A DNA stretch of 64,000 nt, taken from NCBI GenBank assembly GCA_947627325.1, contig CANQVO010000002.1, positions 124,001 to 188,000 of the forward strand, written 5' to 3'. A program made the translations under genes and the position numbers. Below are positions 29,205 to 37,293 of the stretch, piece by piece (position 1 is the stretch's first letter; each line of letters starts with the position of its first letter). This DNA comes from an uncultured Oscillospiraceae bacterium (lineage in GTDB: Bacteria > Bacillota > Clostridia > Oscillospirales > Oscillospiraceae). The notes under the pieces were generated by a model. That model was not told the origin of the DNA. It saw nothing but the letters and a program-made list of their open reading frames with translations, and made no database searches.

Positions 29205-30419
29205 CTATTGGTCCTCCTCCGGGGTCCCGCGGGGGGCGGGGGTGCCCATGGTGATGGACTTGTCGCCGTACCTGGCCCGGATGGAGTCCATGGCCCCCTC
29301 CAGCCGGGCCTGTTTCTCCCGGGCCGCGGCGTCGGGGCCGGGGAAGAGGCTGACCTGTTCCCAGGCCTCCTCCTGGGGACAGAGGTTTTGGGCGGTGAGG
29401 GTGAGGGCCCGGACGGGACTGCCCGGCCTCCAGCAGGCCCGGAGGATCTCCCCGGCCTCCCGGGTGAGCTCCCGGGCGAACTGAGAGGGCTGGGGCATGG
29501 GCCGCTGGCGGCAGATGTCCTTAAAGTTCGGGTCCCGCAGGGTGATTTGCAGGGTGCGGCACACCATGGCGTTTTTCCGCAACTCCATGGCCACGCGGTC
29601 GGCCAGCAGGGCCGCGCCCCCCTTCACCTCCTCCCAGGTGGTGAGGTTTTTGGAGAAGGTGAGGCCGCTGCCCACCGACTTGGGCGGCGCCCAGCTGTTG
29701 GCCGGGGCCACCGGCTCGGCGTCCAGGCCGTTGGCGTACTCGTGGAGCTGGCGGCCCAGCTTGCCCAGCAGGGTCTCCAGGGAGTTGGGGTCGAAGGCGG
29801 CCAGGTCGCCGATGGTCCTGACCCCGTAGGGCTCCAGCGCCCGCTGGGTGGCCCGGCCCACAAAGAGCAGAGCCCCCACCGGCAGAGGCCACACCATCCG
29901 CTCCATGTCCTCCCGGGCGATCACCGTGGTGGCGTCCGGCTTTTTGTAGTCACTGCCCAGCTTGGCGAAGACCTTGTTGAAGGAGACCCCCACCGAGATG
30001 GTCAGGCCGAATTCCTCCCGGACCCTCCGGCGCAGTTCGTCCGCCAGCGCCCGCCCGTCCCCGCCAAAGAGGTGGAGGGCCCCGGTCACGTCCAGCCAGC
30101 TCTCGTCCACGCCGAAGGGCTCCACCCGGTCGGTGTACTCCTGGTAGAGGGCGTTGACCAGCTTGGACACCCGGCGGTACTCCCGGTGGTGGGGCGGCAG
30201 GAGCAGAAGGCCCGGGCACTTGCGCTTGGCCTGCCAGATGGTCTCGGCGGTCTGTACGCCAAAGGACTTGGCCGGCTCGTTTTTAGCCAGGATGATGCCG
30301 TGGCGGCTGGTGGGATCGCCGCAGACGGCCACGGGCAGATGCCGCAGCTCCGGCCGGTCCCGCAGCTCTACCGAGGCGTAAAAGCAGTTCAGGTCGCAGT
30401 GCAGTATGGTCCGCTCCAT
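29205..30419 (-). CDS. dinB: DNA polymerase IV (Y family)
   Basis: Translesion polymerase. 404 residues from the ATG at 30419 (MERTILHCDLNCFYASVE). The catalytic acidic residues are in LHCDLNCFYASVE (Asp9) and GVDESWLDVT (about 102-111), with the steric-gate aromatic in the first motif. The palm-thumb GVSFNKVFAKLGSD-like stretch, the HhH region (VGRATQRALEPYGVRTIGDL) and a C-terminal beta-clamp motif QVSLFPG (about 363-369) are present. The gene is divergent from murI and has a LexA-like box over its -35. Confidence 0.94.
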   Translation of the reverse strand: MERTILHCDLNCFYASVELRDRPELRHLPVAVCGDPTSRHGIILAKNEPAKSFGVQTAETIWQAKRKCPGLLLLPPHHREYRRVSKLVNALYQEYTDRVEPFGVDESWLDVTGALHLFGGDGRALADELRRRVREEFGLTISVGVSFNKVFAKLGSDYKKPDATTVIAREDMERMVWPLPVGALLFVGRATQRALEPYGVRTIGDLAAFDPNSLETLLGKLGRQLHEYANGLDAEPVAPANSWAPPKSVGSGLTFSKNLTTWEEVKGGAALLADRVAMELRKNAMVCRTLQITLRDPNFKDICRQRPMPQPSQFARELTREAGEILRACWRPGSPVRALTLTAQNLCPQEEAWEQVSLFPGPDAAAREKQARLEGAMDSIRARYGDKSITMGTPAPRGTPEEDQ

Positions 30420-30453
30420 GCCTCCGGCCCCCTTGCTGAAATGGTCTGCCTTT

Positions 30454-30482
30454 ATCATATCACATGGTTTGATGGAAGTCAA
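30454..30482 (-). promoter_or_regulatory. Sigma-A promoter of dinB
   Basis: Minus strand TTGACT (30477-30482), 17 bp, TATGAT (30454-30459). Confidence 0.75.
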
Positions 30483-30493
30483 ACAGACGTTCT
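30480..30493 (-). promoter_or_regulatory. Candidate LexA (SOS) box at dinB
   Basis: Minus strand reads AGAAC-GTCT-GTTTG, close to the firmicute SOS box CGAAC-N4-GTTYG, and overlaps the first bases of the dinB -35. Position and target gene both fit SOS repression. Confidence 0.55.
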
Positions 30494-30519
30494 AAAAAAG
30501 GAGCCGGGGAAATTTGCCC

Positions 30520-30548
30520 TTGTTATTTCCGCCAAAGTGGCATATCAT
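30520..30548 (+). promoter_or_regulatory. Sigma-A promoter of murI
   Basis: TTGTTA (30520-30525), 17 bp, TATCAT (30543-30548). Confidence 0.6.
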
Positions 30549-30575
30549 GGGAAGGGGAGAAAGGGAGGGAGTGCC

Positions 30576-31391
30576 ATGGATGATCGCGCCATCGGCGTCT
30601 TTGACTCAGGCATGGGCGGGCTCACCGCCGTGCGGGAACTGATCCGCCGCCTGCCCGGGGAGGACGTGGTCTACTTTGGCGACACCGGCCGGGTGCCCTA
30701 CGGGGGCCGGGGGGCGGACACCATCATCAAATACGCCCGGCAGGACGTGGCCTTTCTGCGGACCTTTGACCTCAAGGCCATCGTCATCGCCTGCGGCACG
30801 GTGTCCACCACCGCGCTGGATATCCTGGCCCGGGAAAACCCCCTGCCCGTCATCGGCGTGGTGGAGCCCGCCGTCCGCTCCGCCGTGGCCGCCACCCGGA
30901 CCGGCCGCATCGGCCTGGTGGGCACCAAGGCCACCATCGCCAGCGGCGCCTATGAGCGGACGGTACGGGAGCTGATGCCCCAGGCGGAGGTCACCGCCCG
31001 GGCCTGCCCGCTGTTCGTGCCCTTTGTGGAAAATGGCCGGTATCAGCCCGGGGACCCCCTGGTGGAACTGCTGGTGGCGGAGTACTTAGCCCCCTTCCGG
31101 GAGGCGGAGGTGGACACCCTGATCCTGGGCTGTACCCACTACCCCCTGCTCAAGGACGCCATCGCCGCCTATCTGGGCGACGGGGTGCGGCTGATCAGCT
31201 CCGGGGCCGCCTGTGTGGACACGGTGGCGCGGCTGTTGGAGGAGCGGGACATGAAAAACGCCAAGACCCAGGGCGGCCTCCGCCGCTACTTCGCCAGCGA
31301 CAGCGCCCAGGACTTCGGCGCCCTGGCCTCCATCTTCCTGGGGGAGGACATCCAGGGCCAGGCCCAGCAGATCGCCATAGAAAACTACTAA
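30576..31391 (+). CDS. murI: Glutamate racemase
   Basis: Makes D-glutamate for peptidoglycan. 271 residues from the ATG at 30576 (GGGAGGG upstream). IGVFDSGMGGLT (about 6-17) and YFGDTGRVPYG (about 33-43) are the substrate loops, and the acid/base pair is Cys73 in IACGTVSTT and Cys186 in LGCTHYP. The first motif usually reads ACNT; here Gly replaces Asn. It leads a run with apbE, a NusG-II protein and a Gx transporter spaced by 13 nt or overlap. Confidence 0.94.
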   Translation: MDDRAIGVFDSGMGGLTAVRELIRRLPGEDVVYFGDTGRVPYGGRGADTIIKYARQDVAFLRTFDLKAIVIACGTVSTTALDILARENPLPVIGVVEPAVRSAVAATRTGRIGLVGTKATIASGAYERTVRELMPQAEVTARACPLFVPFVENGRYQPGDPLVELLVAEYLAPFREAEVDTLILGCTHYPLLKDAIAAYLGDGVRLISSGAACVDTVARLLEERDMKNAKTQGGLRRYFASDSAQDFGALASIFLGEDIQGQAQQIAIENY

Positions 31392-31404
31392 GGAGAGACT
31401 CGGG

Positions 31405-32418
31405 ATGAAAAAGCTGGGCTGTCTGGCGCTGTGCCTTTTGCTGTTGGCGGGCTGTGGGGCCCGCCGGGGCGGCGATCGACAAAGCCAAAGCGCCACCCTC
31501 TTCGCCATGGACACCGTCATGGACCTGACCGCTTACGGCCCCAAGGCCCAGGAGGCCCTGGAGGCCGCCGAGGCGGAGGTGGACCGGCTGGACGCTCGGC
31601 TGAGCGCCCAGCGGCCCGACAGCGCCGTGTGGGAGATCAACCAGGGCGGCGGCGCGCCGGTGCCGGTGGACGGGGAGATGGCCGCGCTGTTGGAACGGGC
31701 GCTGGCGTTTTACGGCGATACCGGCGGCGCGCTGGACGTGACGATCTACCCCGCCGTGGAGGCGTGGGGCTTTCCCACCCGGGCGTACCGGGTGCCCGAC
31801 CAGGCGGAGCTGGCCCAACTGCGGGAGGTGGTCAACGGCGGCGCGGTGGCGCTGACCGGGGACACGGTCACCCTGGCCCCGGGCATGAAGCTGGACCTGG
31901 GCGCGGTGGGCAAGGGCTACGCCGCCGACCGGATCGTAGAGCTCTGGACGGAATTGGGCGTCACCTCCGGGCTTTTGAACCTGGGGGGCAATATCCACTG
32001 CCTGGGGGCCAAGCCCGACGGCTCGGACTGGCTCATCGGCATCCGGGACCCGGAGGACGAGGGGGAGACCCTGTGCGCCGTCGCCGGGTGCGATATGGCG
32101 GTGGTCACCTCGGGGGCCTACCAGCGCAATTTCACCCAGGGCGGCGTGACTTACCACCACATTCTGGACCCCGCCACCTGCGCCCCCGCCGACAGCGGCG
32201 CGGCCTCGGTGACGGTGATCGGCCCCAGCGGCTTTACCTGCGACGCCCTGTCCACCGCCCTGTTCGTCATGGGCCCGGACCGGGCGGCGGCGTACTGGCG
32301 AGAGCACCGGGACTTTGACATGGTCTACTACACCCAGGACGGCGCCCTTTTCTACACCTCCGGCCTGGAGGGCCGCCTGACCCTGCGGGACGGGCTGGAG
32401 GGGCAGATGCTGACATGA
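31405..32418 (+). CDS. apbE: FAD:protein FMN transferase ApbE (lipoprotein)
   Basis: Attaches FMN covalently to Thr/Ser of exported flavoproteins. 337 residues: lipobox LLAGCG (Cys about 17), FAMDTVMDL (about 33-41), LGAVGKGYAADR, the LNLGGNIHCLG motif, TSGAYQRNF and the C-terminal HHILDPATCAP metal-site region. The stop overlaps the next gene (ATGA). The ApbE/NusG-II/Gx order recurs in Clostridia beside redox membrane systems (Rnf/Nqr or flavin-based electron export), suggesting a role in extracytoplasmic electron transfer. Confidence 0.93.
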   Translation: MKKLGCLALCLLLLAGCGARRGGDRQSQSATLFAMDTVMDLTAYGPKAQEALEAAEAEVDRLDARLSAQRPDSAVWEINQGGGAPVPVDGEMAALLERALAFYGDTGGALDVTIYPAVEAWGFPTRAYRVPDQAELAQLREVVNGGAVALTGDTVTLAPGMKLDLGAVGKGYAADRIVELWTELGVTSGLLNLGGNIHCLGAKPDGSDWLIGIRDPEDEGETLCAVAGCDMAVVTSGAYQRNFTQGGVTYHHILDPATCAPADSGAASVTVIGPSGFTCDALSTALFVMGPDRAAAYWREHRDFDMVYYTQDGALFYTSGLEGRLTLRDGLEGQMLT

Positions 32419-32789
32419 GAGAGCGCCGCTTTTTGACCCCGGGGGAGGGGATCGTCCTGGCTGTCCTGGCGCTGGGCGCCGCGGTCTGGCTGGCCCTGCC
32501 CAAGCGGACCGGCGCCCGGGCGGTGCTGGAGCGGAGCGGGGCGGTGCTGGGCCGCTACGCCCTGGACGCGCCCCAGCGGGTCCCCGTCCAGGGGGCCAAC
32601 GGCTTTTCTTTAACGCTGGTCATCGCCGACGGGGCGGCCCACGTGGAGGGCTCCACCTGCCCCGACCTCATCTGCCAGCGCCACGTCCCCATCTCCAGGA
32701 CGGGGGAGGCCATCATCTGCCTGCCCGGCGAGGTGAGCGTCACCATAGAAGGGGGGGAGCGCCTTGAACAAGACGCCGTTTCCGGCTGA
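32415..32789 (+). CDS. NusG domain II-containing small membrane protein
   Basis: 124 residues: a short cytosolic start, one transmembrane helix (about 11-29), then a small beta domain with CPDLICQRHVPISRTGEAIICLPG (three cysteines), the NusG_II-type architecture seen next to ApbE. It is exported with an external domain and not a transcription factor. A role as electron-transfer or flavinylation partner is inferred only from context. ATGA overlap with apbE. Confidence 0.78.
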   Translation: MRERRFLTPGEGIVLAVLALGAAVWLALPKRTGARAVLERSGAVLGRYALDAPQRVPVQGANGFSLTLVIADGAAHVEGSTCPDLICQRHVPISRTGEAIICLPGEVSVTIEGGERLEQDAVSG

Positions 32790-33282
32790 CACCCCCGCCC
32801 GGCGGGTGGCCCTTTTCGGGATGCTGTTGGCGCTGACGGTGGCCCTCTCCTGGCTGGAGCGGCTCATCCCCACAGACGCCATCGTGCTGGGGGCCAAGCT
32901 GGGCCTTGCCAATCTGGTGGTGCTGTGCGGGCTCTACCTGTTCCCCCTGCCCTGGGCCGTGGCGCTGACGGCGCTGAAGATCGCCATCACCGGTCTGCTC
33001 TTTGGCAACTACTATTCCCTTCTGTACAGCGCCGCCGGCGGCGCGCTGAGCTTTCTGGCTATGTACCTTTGCAAGCGGCTGGGCCGCACCATGGCCTTCA
33101 CCAGCGTCATGGGCGGGGTGTTCCACAACATCGGCCAGCTTTGCGTGGCCCGGGTCATCCTGGGCAGTATGGGGGTGCTGGCCCATCTCCCGGCCCTGTT
33201 GTTGGCCGGGATCGGAGCCGGGGCGGCCATCGGGGCGGTGGGCGCGCTGATCCTGCGCCGATTGTGGAGTTCCTTCGACTAA
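32764..33282 (+). CDS. Gx transporter family / heptaprenyl diphosphate synthase component I-like membrane protein
   Basis: 172 residues from a TTG with GGGGGGAG just upstream, overlapping the previous gene by 26 nt. About five hydrophobic helices with conserved small polar residues (LGAKLGLANLVVLCGLY, GNYYSLLYSAAGGALSF, GGVFHNIGQL) match the Gx_transp/HepS family, whose fold resembles ECF S components. It may import a precursor for the ApbE system or a quinone/isoprenoid; the substrate is unknown. Confidence 0.8.
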   Translation: MNKTPFPADTPARRVALFGMLLALTVALSWLERLIPTDAIVLGAKLGLANLVVLCGLYLFPLPWAVALTALKIAITGLLFGNYYSLLYSAAGGALSFLAMYLCKRLGRTMAFTSVMGGVFHNIGQLCVARVILGSMGVLAHLPALLLAGIGAGAAIGAVGALILRRLWSSFD

Positions 33283-33300
33283 ACTTTTGAAACTTCCCCC

Positions 33301-33329
33301 TTTACATTTCCGCCCGGGCAAGATATAAT
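33301..33329 (+). promoter_or_regulatory. Sigma-A promoter of DUF1934-argS
   Basis: TTTACA (33301-33306), 17 bp, TATAAT (33324-33329). Confidence 0.75.
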
Positions 33330-33366
33330 TTCCGGGTATGTATTTTTGCGCGTTGAGGTCGGAACT

Positions 33367-33804
33367 ATGGAACGGAACGTCATTATCTCCATTCAAGGCA
33401 GACAGAGCTTTCCCCAGAGCGAGCCCGAGATCATCGAACTGGTGACGGAGGGCAAGCTGGAGGACAGGGGGGAGGCGGGCATCCTTCTCTCCTACCAGGA
33501 GAGCGAGGTCACCGGCCTGGAGGGCACCCGGACCACCATCCAGGTGGAGCCCCGGCGGGTGACGCTGATGCGGACGGGCACGGTCAACTCCCAAATGGTC
33601 TTTGAGGAGGGCCGGAGGCACCAGTCTCTATACAACACCCCTTACGGCGCGCTGGAGATCGGCCTCCACACCCGGAAGATCCGCGCCTCCCTGGACCACC
33701 GGGGGGGCGATGTGACCATTTACTACGCCCTGGAGATCGACCACGAGGAGGCCGGGCGGAATATGTTCCGCATCAACGTGCGCCCGGCGGCCCTCCCGCG
33801 GTAA
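33367..33804 (+). CDS. DUF1934 (YwiB-like) calycin-fold protein
   Basis: 145 residues from the ATG at 33367, predicted beta-barrel with the family segments VIISIQGRQ, LLSYQESEVTGLEGT, the MVFEEGRRHQSLYNTPYG motif (about 79-96) and YYALEID. B. subtilis has the same pair, ywiB before argS, so the linkage is conserved. The biochemical role is unknown. argS starts 27 nt later. Confidence 0.85.
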   Translation: MERNVIISIQGRQSFPQSEPEIIELVTEGKLEDRGEAGILLSYQESEVTGLEGTRTTIQVEPRRVTLMRTGTVNSQMVFEEGRRHQSLYNTPYGALEIGLHTRKIRASLDHRGGDVTIYYALEIDHEEAGRNMFRINVRPAALPR

Positions 33805-33831
33805 CAGACCAGAGACAGCGAGGTGGATCGG

Positions 33832-35580
33832 ATGAACATGATGGACGCGGCCCGGCGGCAGGTGGAGAGCCTGACCCAGCGGGCCTATGAAAAGGCCGCC
33901 CAGGCGGGCAAGCTCCCCGCCGGACAGCACGTGACCGGCCAGGTGGAGGTGCCCAAGGACGTGAAGAACGGGGACTGGGCCACCTCCTTCGCCCTGGCGG
34001 CGGCCAAGCCCTTTGGCATGAACCCCCGGCAGATCGCCCAGATCATCGTGGAGGAGTTGGAGCTGGAGGACAGCTACTTCTCCAAGGTGGACATCGCCGG
34101 CCCCGGCTTTTTGAACTTCACCCTGGGGGAGAAGTGGCTGGGGGAGGTGCTGGCCGTCATCGAGGCGGAGGGGGCCGACTACGGCAGGAGCGACGAGGGG
34201 CAGGGGAAACGGGTGATGGTGGAGTTCGTCTCCGCCAACCCCACCGGCCCCATGCACATGGGCAACGCCCGGGGCGGCGTGCTGGGGGACACCCTGGCCG
34301 CCATTCTGGAGCGGCTGGGCTACGCGGTCTCCCGGGAGTTCTACGTCAACGACGCGGGCAACCAGATCGCCAAGTTCGCCCACTCCCTGGAGTGCCGCTA
34401 CCTCCAGCTTATCCGCGGCGAGGACGCCGTGCCCTTCCCCGAAGACGGCTACCAGGGCGACGACATCAAGGACCTGGCCGCGGCCTACCGGGCGAAGTTC
34501 GGCGACGCTTTGGCCGACGCCCCGGAGGCGGAGCGGCAGGAGACGCTGGCCGCCTTCGGTTTGGAGGTCAACATCCCCAAGATGAAGGCCGACCTGCTCC
34601 AATACGGCATCCAGTACGACCGCTGGTTCCTGGAATCCACCCTCCACGACTCCGGCGCGGTGGCCGAGACGGTGGACCTGCTTGCCGAAAAGGGCTACAT
34701 CTACGAAAAAGAGGGCGCTCTCTGGCTCAACACCACCCAGCTTCTCCGGGAGAAATTCCTCCGGGAGGGCAAGACCCCGGAGCAGGTGGAAAAGCTGGAA
34801 CTGAAGGACGACGTGCTCCGCCGGGCCAACGGCTTTTACACCTACTTCGCCGCCGACATCGCCTACCACCGGGACAAACTCCTGGCCCGGAGCTTTGACA
34901 CGGCCATCAACGTCTGGGGCGCCGACCACCACGGCCACGTGGCCCGGCTCCAGGCCGCCCTGGACGGCCTGGGCCTGGACGGCTCCCACCGCCTGGTCAT
35001 CGTGCTGATGCAGCTTGTGAATCTGCTCCAGGACGGCAAGCCGGTGCGGATGTCCAAACGCTCGGGCAAGGCCATCGCCCTGCGCGATTTGCTGGATGAG
35101 GTCAGCGTGGACGCCGCCCGGTTCTTCTTCAACAACTCCAAGCCCTCCAGCCCGGTGGACTTCGACCTGGACCTGGCCGTCCGGGAGGACAGTGACAACC
35201 CCGTCTACTACGTCCAGTACGCCCACGCCCGCATCTGCACCCTCATCGCCAAGCTGGCCGAGGAGGAGGGCTGGCAGGTCCCCGCCGCCGCGGCGGTGGA
35301 CATGACCAAGCTGTCCAGCCCCGAGGAGCTGGCCCTTTTGAAGACCCTGGCCCGCTTCCCCGAGGAGATCCGCATCGCCGGCCGCAACTACGACCCCTCC
35401 CAATTAAACCACTACCTGGTCTCCCTGGCCGGGGACTTCCACCGCTTCTACAACGCCAACCGCATCAAGGGGGAGGAGAAGGACGTGGCTCTGGCCCGGC
35501 TGAAGCTGGCCGACGCCACCCGGAGCGTCCTGGCCAACTGCCTGGGGCTGTTGGGCGTGAACGCCCCGGTGAAGATGTAA
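33832..35580 (+). CDS. argS: Arginyl-tRNA synthetase
   Basis: Class I synthetase for tRNA-Arg. 582 residues from the ATG at 33832 (GAGGTGG upstream; a GTG three codons earlier is possible). The N-terminal Add-1 domain, the HIGH-like HMGNARGG in NPTGPMHMGNARGG (about 137-150), WGADHHGHVARL, and the KMSKS-like MSKRSGKAI (about 407-415) are seen. A C-terminal DALR anticodon domain begins near 465. Ends at a bidirectional terminator. Confidence 0.96.
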   Translation: MNMMDAARRQVESLTQRAYEKAAQAGKLPAGQHVTGQVEVPKDVKNGDWATSFALAAAKPFGMNPRQIAQIIVEELELEDSYFSKVDIAGPGFLNFTLGEKWLGEVLAVIEAEGADYGRSDEGQGKRVMVEFVSANPTGPMHMGNARGGVLGDTLAAILERLGYAVSREFYVNDAGNQIAKFAHSLECRYLQLIRGEDAVPFPEDGYQGDDIKDLAAAYRAKFGDALADAPEAERQETLAAFGLEVNIPKMKADLLQYGIQYDRWFLESTLHDSGAVAETVDLLAEKGYIYEKEGALWLNTTQLLREKFLREGKTPEQVEKLELKDDVLRRANGFYTYFAADIAYHRDKLLARSFDTAINVWGADHHGHVARLQAALDGLGLDGSHRLVIVLMQLVNLLQDGKPVRMSKRSGKAIALRDLLDEVSVDAARFFFNNSKPSSPVDFDLDLAVREDSDNPVYYVQYAHARICTLIAKLAEEEGWQVPAAAAVDMTKLSSPEELALLKTLARFPEEIRIAGRNYDPSQLNHYLVSLAGDFHRFYNANRIKGEEKDVALARLKLADATRSVLANCLGLLGVNAPVKM

Positions 35581-35592
35581 CGAGAGCGAGCG

Positions 35593-35631
35593 CAAAAAAT
35601 TGGCACGGGCCAGCCCCGTGCCAATTTTTTT
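35593..35631. terminator. Bidirectional terminator between argS and sigE
   Basis: AAATTGGCACGGG / CCCGTGCCAATTT with CCAG loop, A6 before and T7 after. The sigE stop lies in the T run. Confidence 0.92.
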
Positions 35632-36349
35632 ACGCCAATTTCAGGATCTCCCGCTTGAGCCGGGCGATGATCCGCTTTTCCAGCCGGGAGATGTAGGACT
35701 GGGAGATGCCCAGCCGGTCGGCCACCTCCTTTTGGGTTCGCTCCCCCTTGCCGTCCAGGCCGAAGCGCAGGGTGATGATGGTCTGCTCCCGGGGGGAGAG
35801 CTTCCGCAGGGCCTGGGCCAGGAGCTGGCGGTCCACGTCCTCCTCCAGGGGCTTGATGACGGTGTCCCCCTCAGTGCCCAGGATGTCGGAGAGGAGAAGC
35901 TCGTTGCCGTCGTAGTCGGTGTTCAGCGGCTCGTCAAAGGAGACCTCGCTCTTGAGCCCGGAGATCTTCCGCAGGTGCATCAGGATCTCGTTTTCGATGC
36001 ACCGGCTGGCGTAGGTGGCCAGCTTGATGTTTTTGGCGGGCTGAAAGGTGCCCACCGCCTTGATAAGGCCAATGGTGCCGATGGAGATCAGGTCCTCGAT
36101 CCCCACCCCGGTGTTCTCGAACCGCCGGGCGATGTAGACCACCAGCCGCAGGTTCCGCTCGATGAGCACGCCCCGGACCTTCTCGTCCTCCAGCCGGCCC
36201 AGGAGTTCCGCCTCCTCCTCCCGGGAGAGGGGCGGGGGCAGGGTGTCGCTGCCCCCGATGTACATCACCTTGTCCGGCTCCAACAGCCCCAGGCGGATCA
36301 AAAGCAGGGCGAATTTCAGCCGCGCGCCCTCCAAAACTGCCGTTTTCAT
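35630..36349 (-). CDS. sigE: Sporulation sigma factor SigE (mother cell)
   Basis: 239 residues from the ATG at 36349, which has GGGAG 8 nt upstream. Pro-sequence [22 protein letters not shown] at the start (the part removed by SpoIIGA), then region 2 ([44 protein letters not shown]) and region 4 ([37 protein letters not shown]). It follows spoIIGA by 15 nt. A terminator follows, so sigG is not co-transcribed and is not seen in the window. Confidence 0.95.
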   Translation of the reverse strand: MKTAVLEGARLKFALLLIRLGLLEPDKVMYIGGSDTLPPPLSREEEAELLGRLEDEKVRGVLIERNLRLVVYIARRFENTGVGIEDLISIGTIGLIKAVGTFQPAKNIKLATYASRCIENEILMHLRKISGLKSEVSFDEPLNTDYDGNELLLSDILGTEGDTVIKPLEEDVDRQLLAQALRKLSPREQTIITLRFGLDGKGERTQKEVADRLGISQSYISRLEKRIIARLKREILKLA

Positions 36350-36364
36350 AGTCACACTCCCGTT

Positions 36365-37165
36365 TTATTCCTCAAATACCAGCGCGTCGTAGCCGCCCCC
36401 GTCGCTCACCGGCGTGGGGGACAGCGCCACCAGCCTGGCTCCCCAGTCCTCGCCGTTCACCTCCACCCGGTCCGCCCGCACCGCCAGCAGCAGCCCCTGT
36501 TCCACCCCCACACTGCGGTAGGGGAGCAGGCGGAAGCGCCGGGGATCTTTTAGGGCGGGCAGGGCCTGGCAGGGGTGGCGAAAGTCCGCCTCCGGGGGCA
36601 GGAGGGGGGCCAAGCTCTCCCCCTGGGCCACCACCACCCCCGCCCCCGTGATGGGGTCCCGGAGGGTGTTGCCGCTGTCCACCAGCGCGGTGAGCCGGGC
36701 GGAGCGGGGCCCCACCCGGACCACCACCCGCCGGAGCTCCCGGGGCCCGTGGCGGGCCGCCGCGCGGCTCGCCAGGGAGAGTAGGCAGTACGCGGCGGCG
36801 GCAAAGAGCAAAATGTACCGGGGCTCCAGCGCCACCCGCACCCCCATCAGGCTCAAGGCGTACAGCCCGCCCCCCAGGGCGGCGCTCAGGGCGAAAAAGA
36901 GCAGGGTCAGGCGGAGAAAGCGCCGGCAGGCCCCGTAGGCGATGAGCACCAAGACCACCCCGGCGCAGACCCGGAGCAGGGGGTGGGCCAAAAAGCCCAG
37001 GCCGGGGAGAAACACGGCGGCGGCGTAGGCGGCCCCCGCCGCCGCGGCCAGGGCGATCCGTCCCCGATGAAGGGGCGCCCCCGCCGCGCGGCCGGTGAGG
37101 AGCAGGAGCAGATAGTCCAGGATAAAATTGAGCAGGAGGAGGGAGTCCAGATATACCGTTTGCAT
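36365..37165 (-). CDS. spoIIGA: Sigma-E processing peptidase SpoIIGA
   Basis: 266 residues from the ATG at 37165 (GGAGGGG 6 nt upstream). The N-terminal half has about five transmembrane helices. The C-terminal cytosolic half is an aspartic-protease-like domain with LVDSGNTLRDPITG (Asp163, Ser, Gly). It cleaves the SigE pro-peptide upon a forespore signal. It is 15 nt upstream of sigE, the conserved spoIIG pair. Shorter than the B. subtilis protein by about 40 residues. Confidence 0.92.
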   Translation of the reverse strand: MQTVYLDSLLLLNFILDYLLLLLTGRAAGAPLHRGRIALAAAAGAAYAAAVFLPGLGFLAHPLLRVCAGVVLVLIAYGACRRFLRLTLLFFALSAALGGGLYALSLMGVRVALEPRYILLFAAAAYCLLSLASRAAARHGPRELRRVVVRVGPRSARLTALVDSGNTLRDPITGAGVVVAQGESLAPLLPPEADFRHPCQALPALKDPRRFRLLPYRSVGVEQGLLLAVRADRVEVNGEDWGARLVALSPTPVSDGGGYDALVFEE

Positions 37166-37191
37166 CGCATCCCCTCCTTGGCCCAAAGTCA

Positions 37192-37225
37192 AGTATACGG
37201 TCACCGCCCCCACAAAAAAGGTCAA
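37192..37225 (-). promoter_or_regulatory. spoIIG-type promoter with 22-bp spacer
   Basis: Minus strand TTGACC (37220-37225), 22 bp, TATACT (37192-37197). The B. subtilis spoIIG promoter is known for the same abnormal 22-bp spacing and needs Spo0A. I did not find a perfect 0A box (TGTCGAA) nearby. Confidence 0.6.
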
Positions 37226-37249
37226 ACGGGGGACAGGCGGAAAAAGAAA

Positions 37250-37283
37250 AAGGACGACAGCGTTTTTCCGCTGCCGTCCTTCG
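37250..37283 (-). terminator. Terminator of the glycosyltransferase gene
   Basis: Minus strand AAGGACGGCAGCG / CGCTGTCGTCCTT with GAAAA loop, then TTTTC. It separates the hprK-glycosyltransferase unit from spoIIG. Confidence 0.8.
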
Positions 37284-37293
37284 CGTATGCCGC

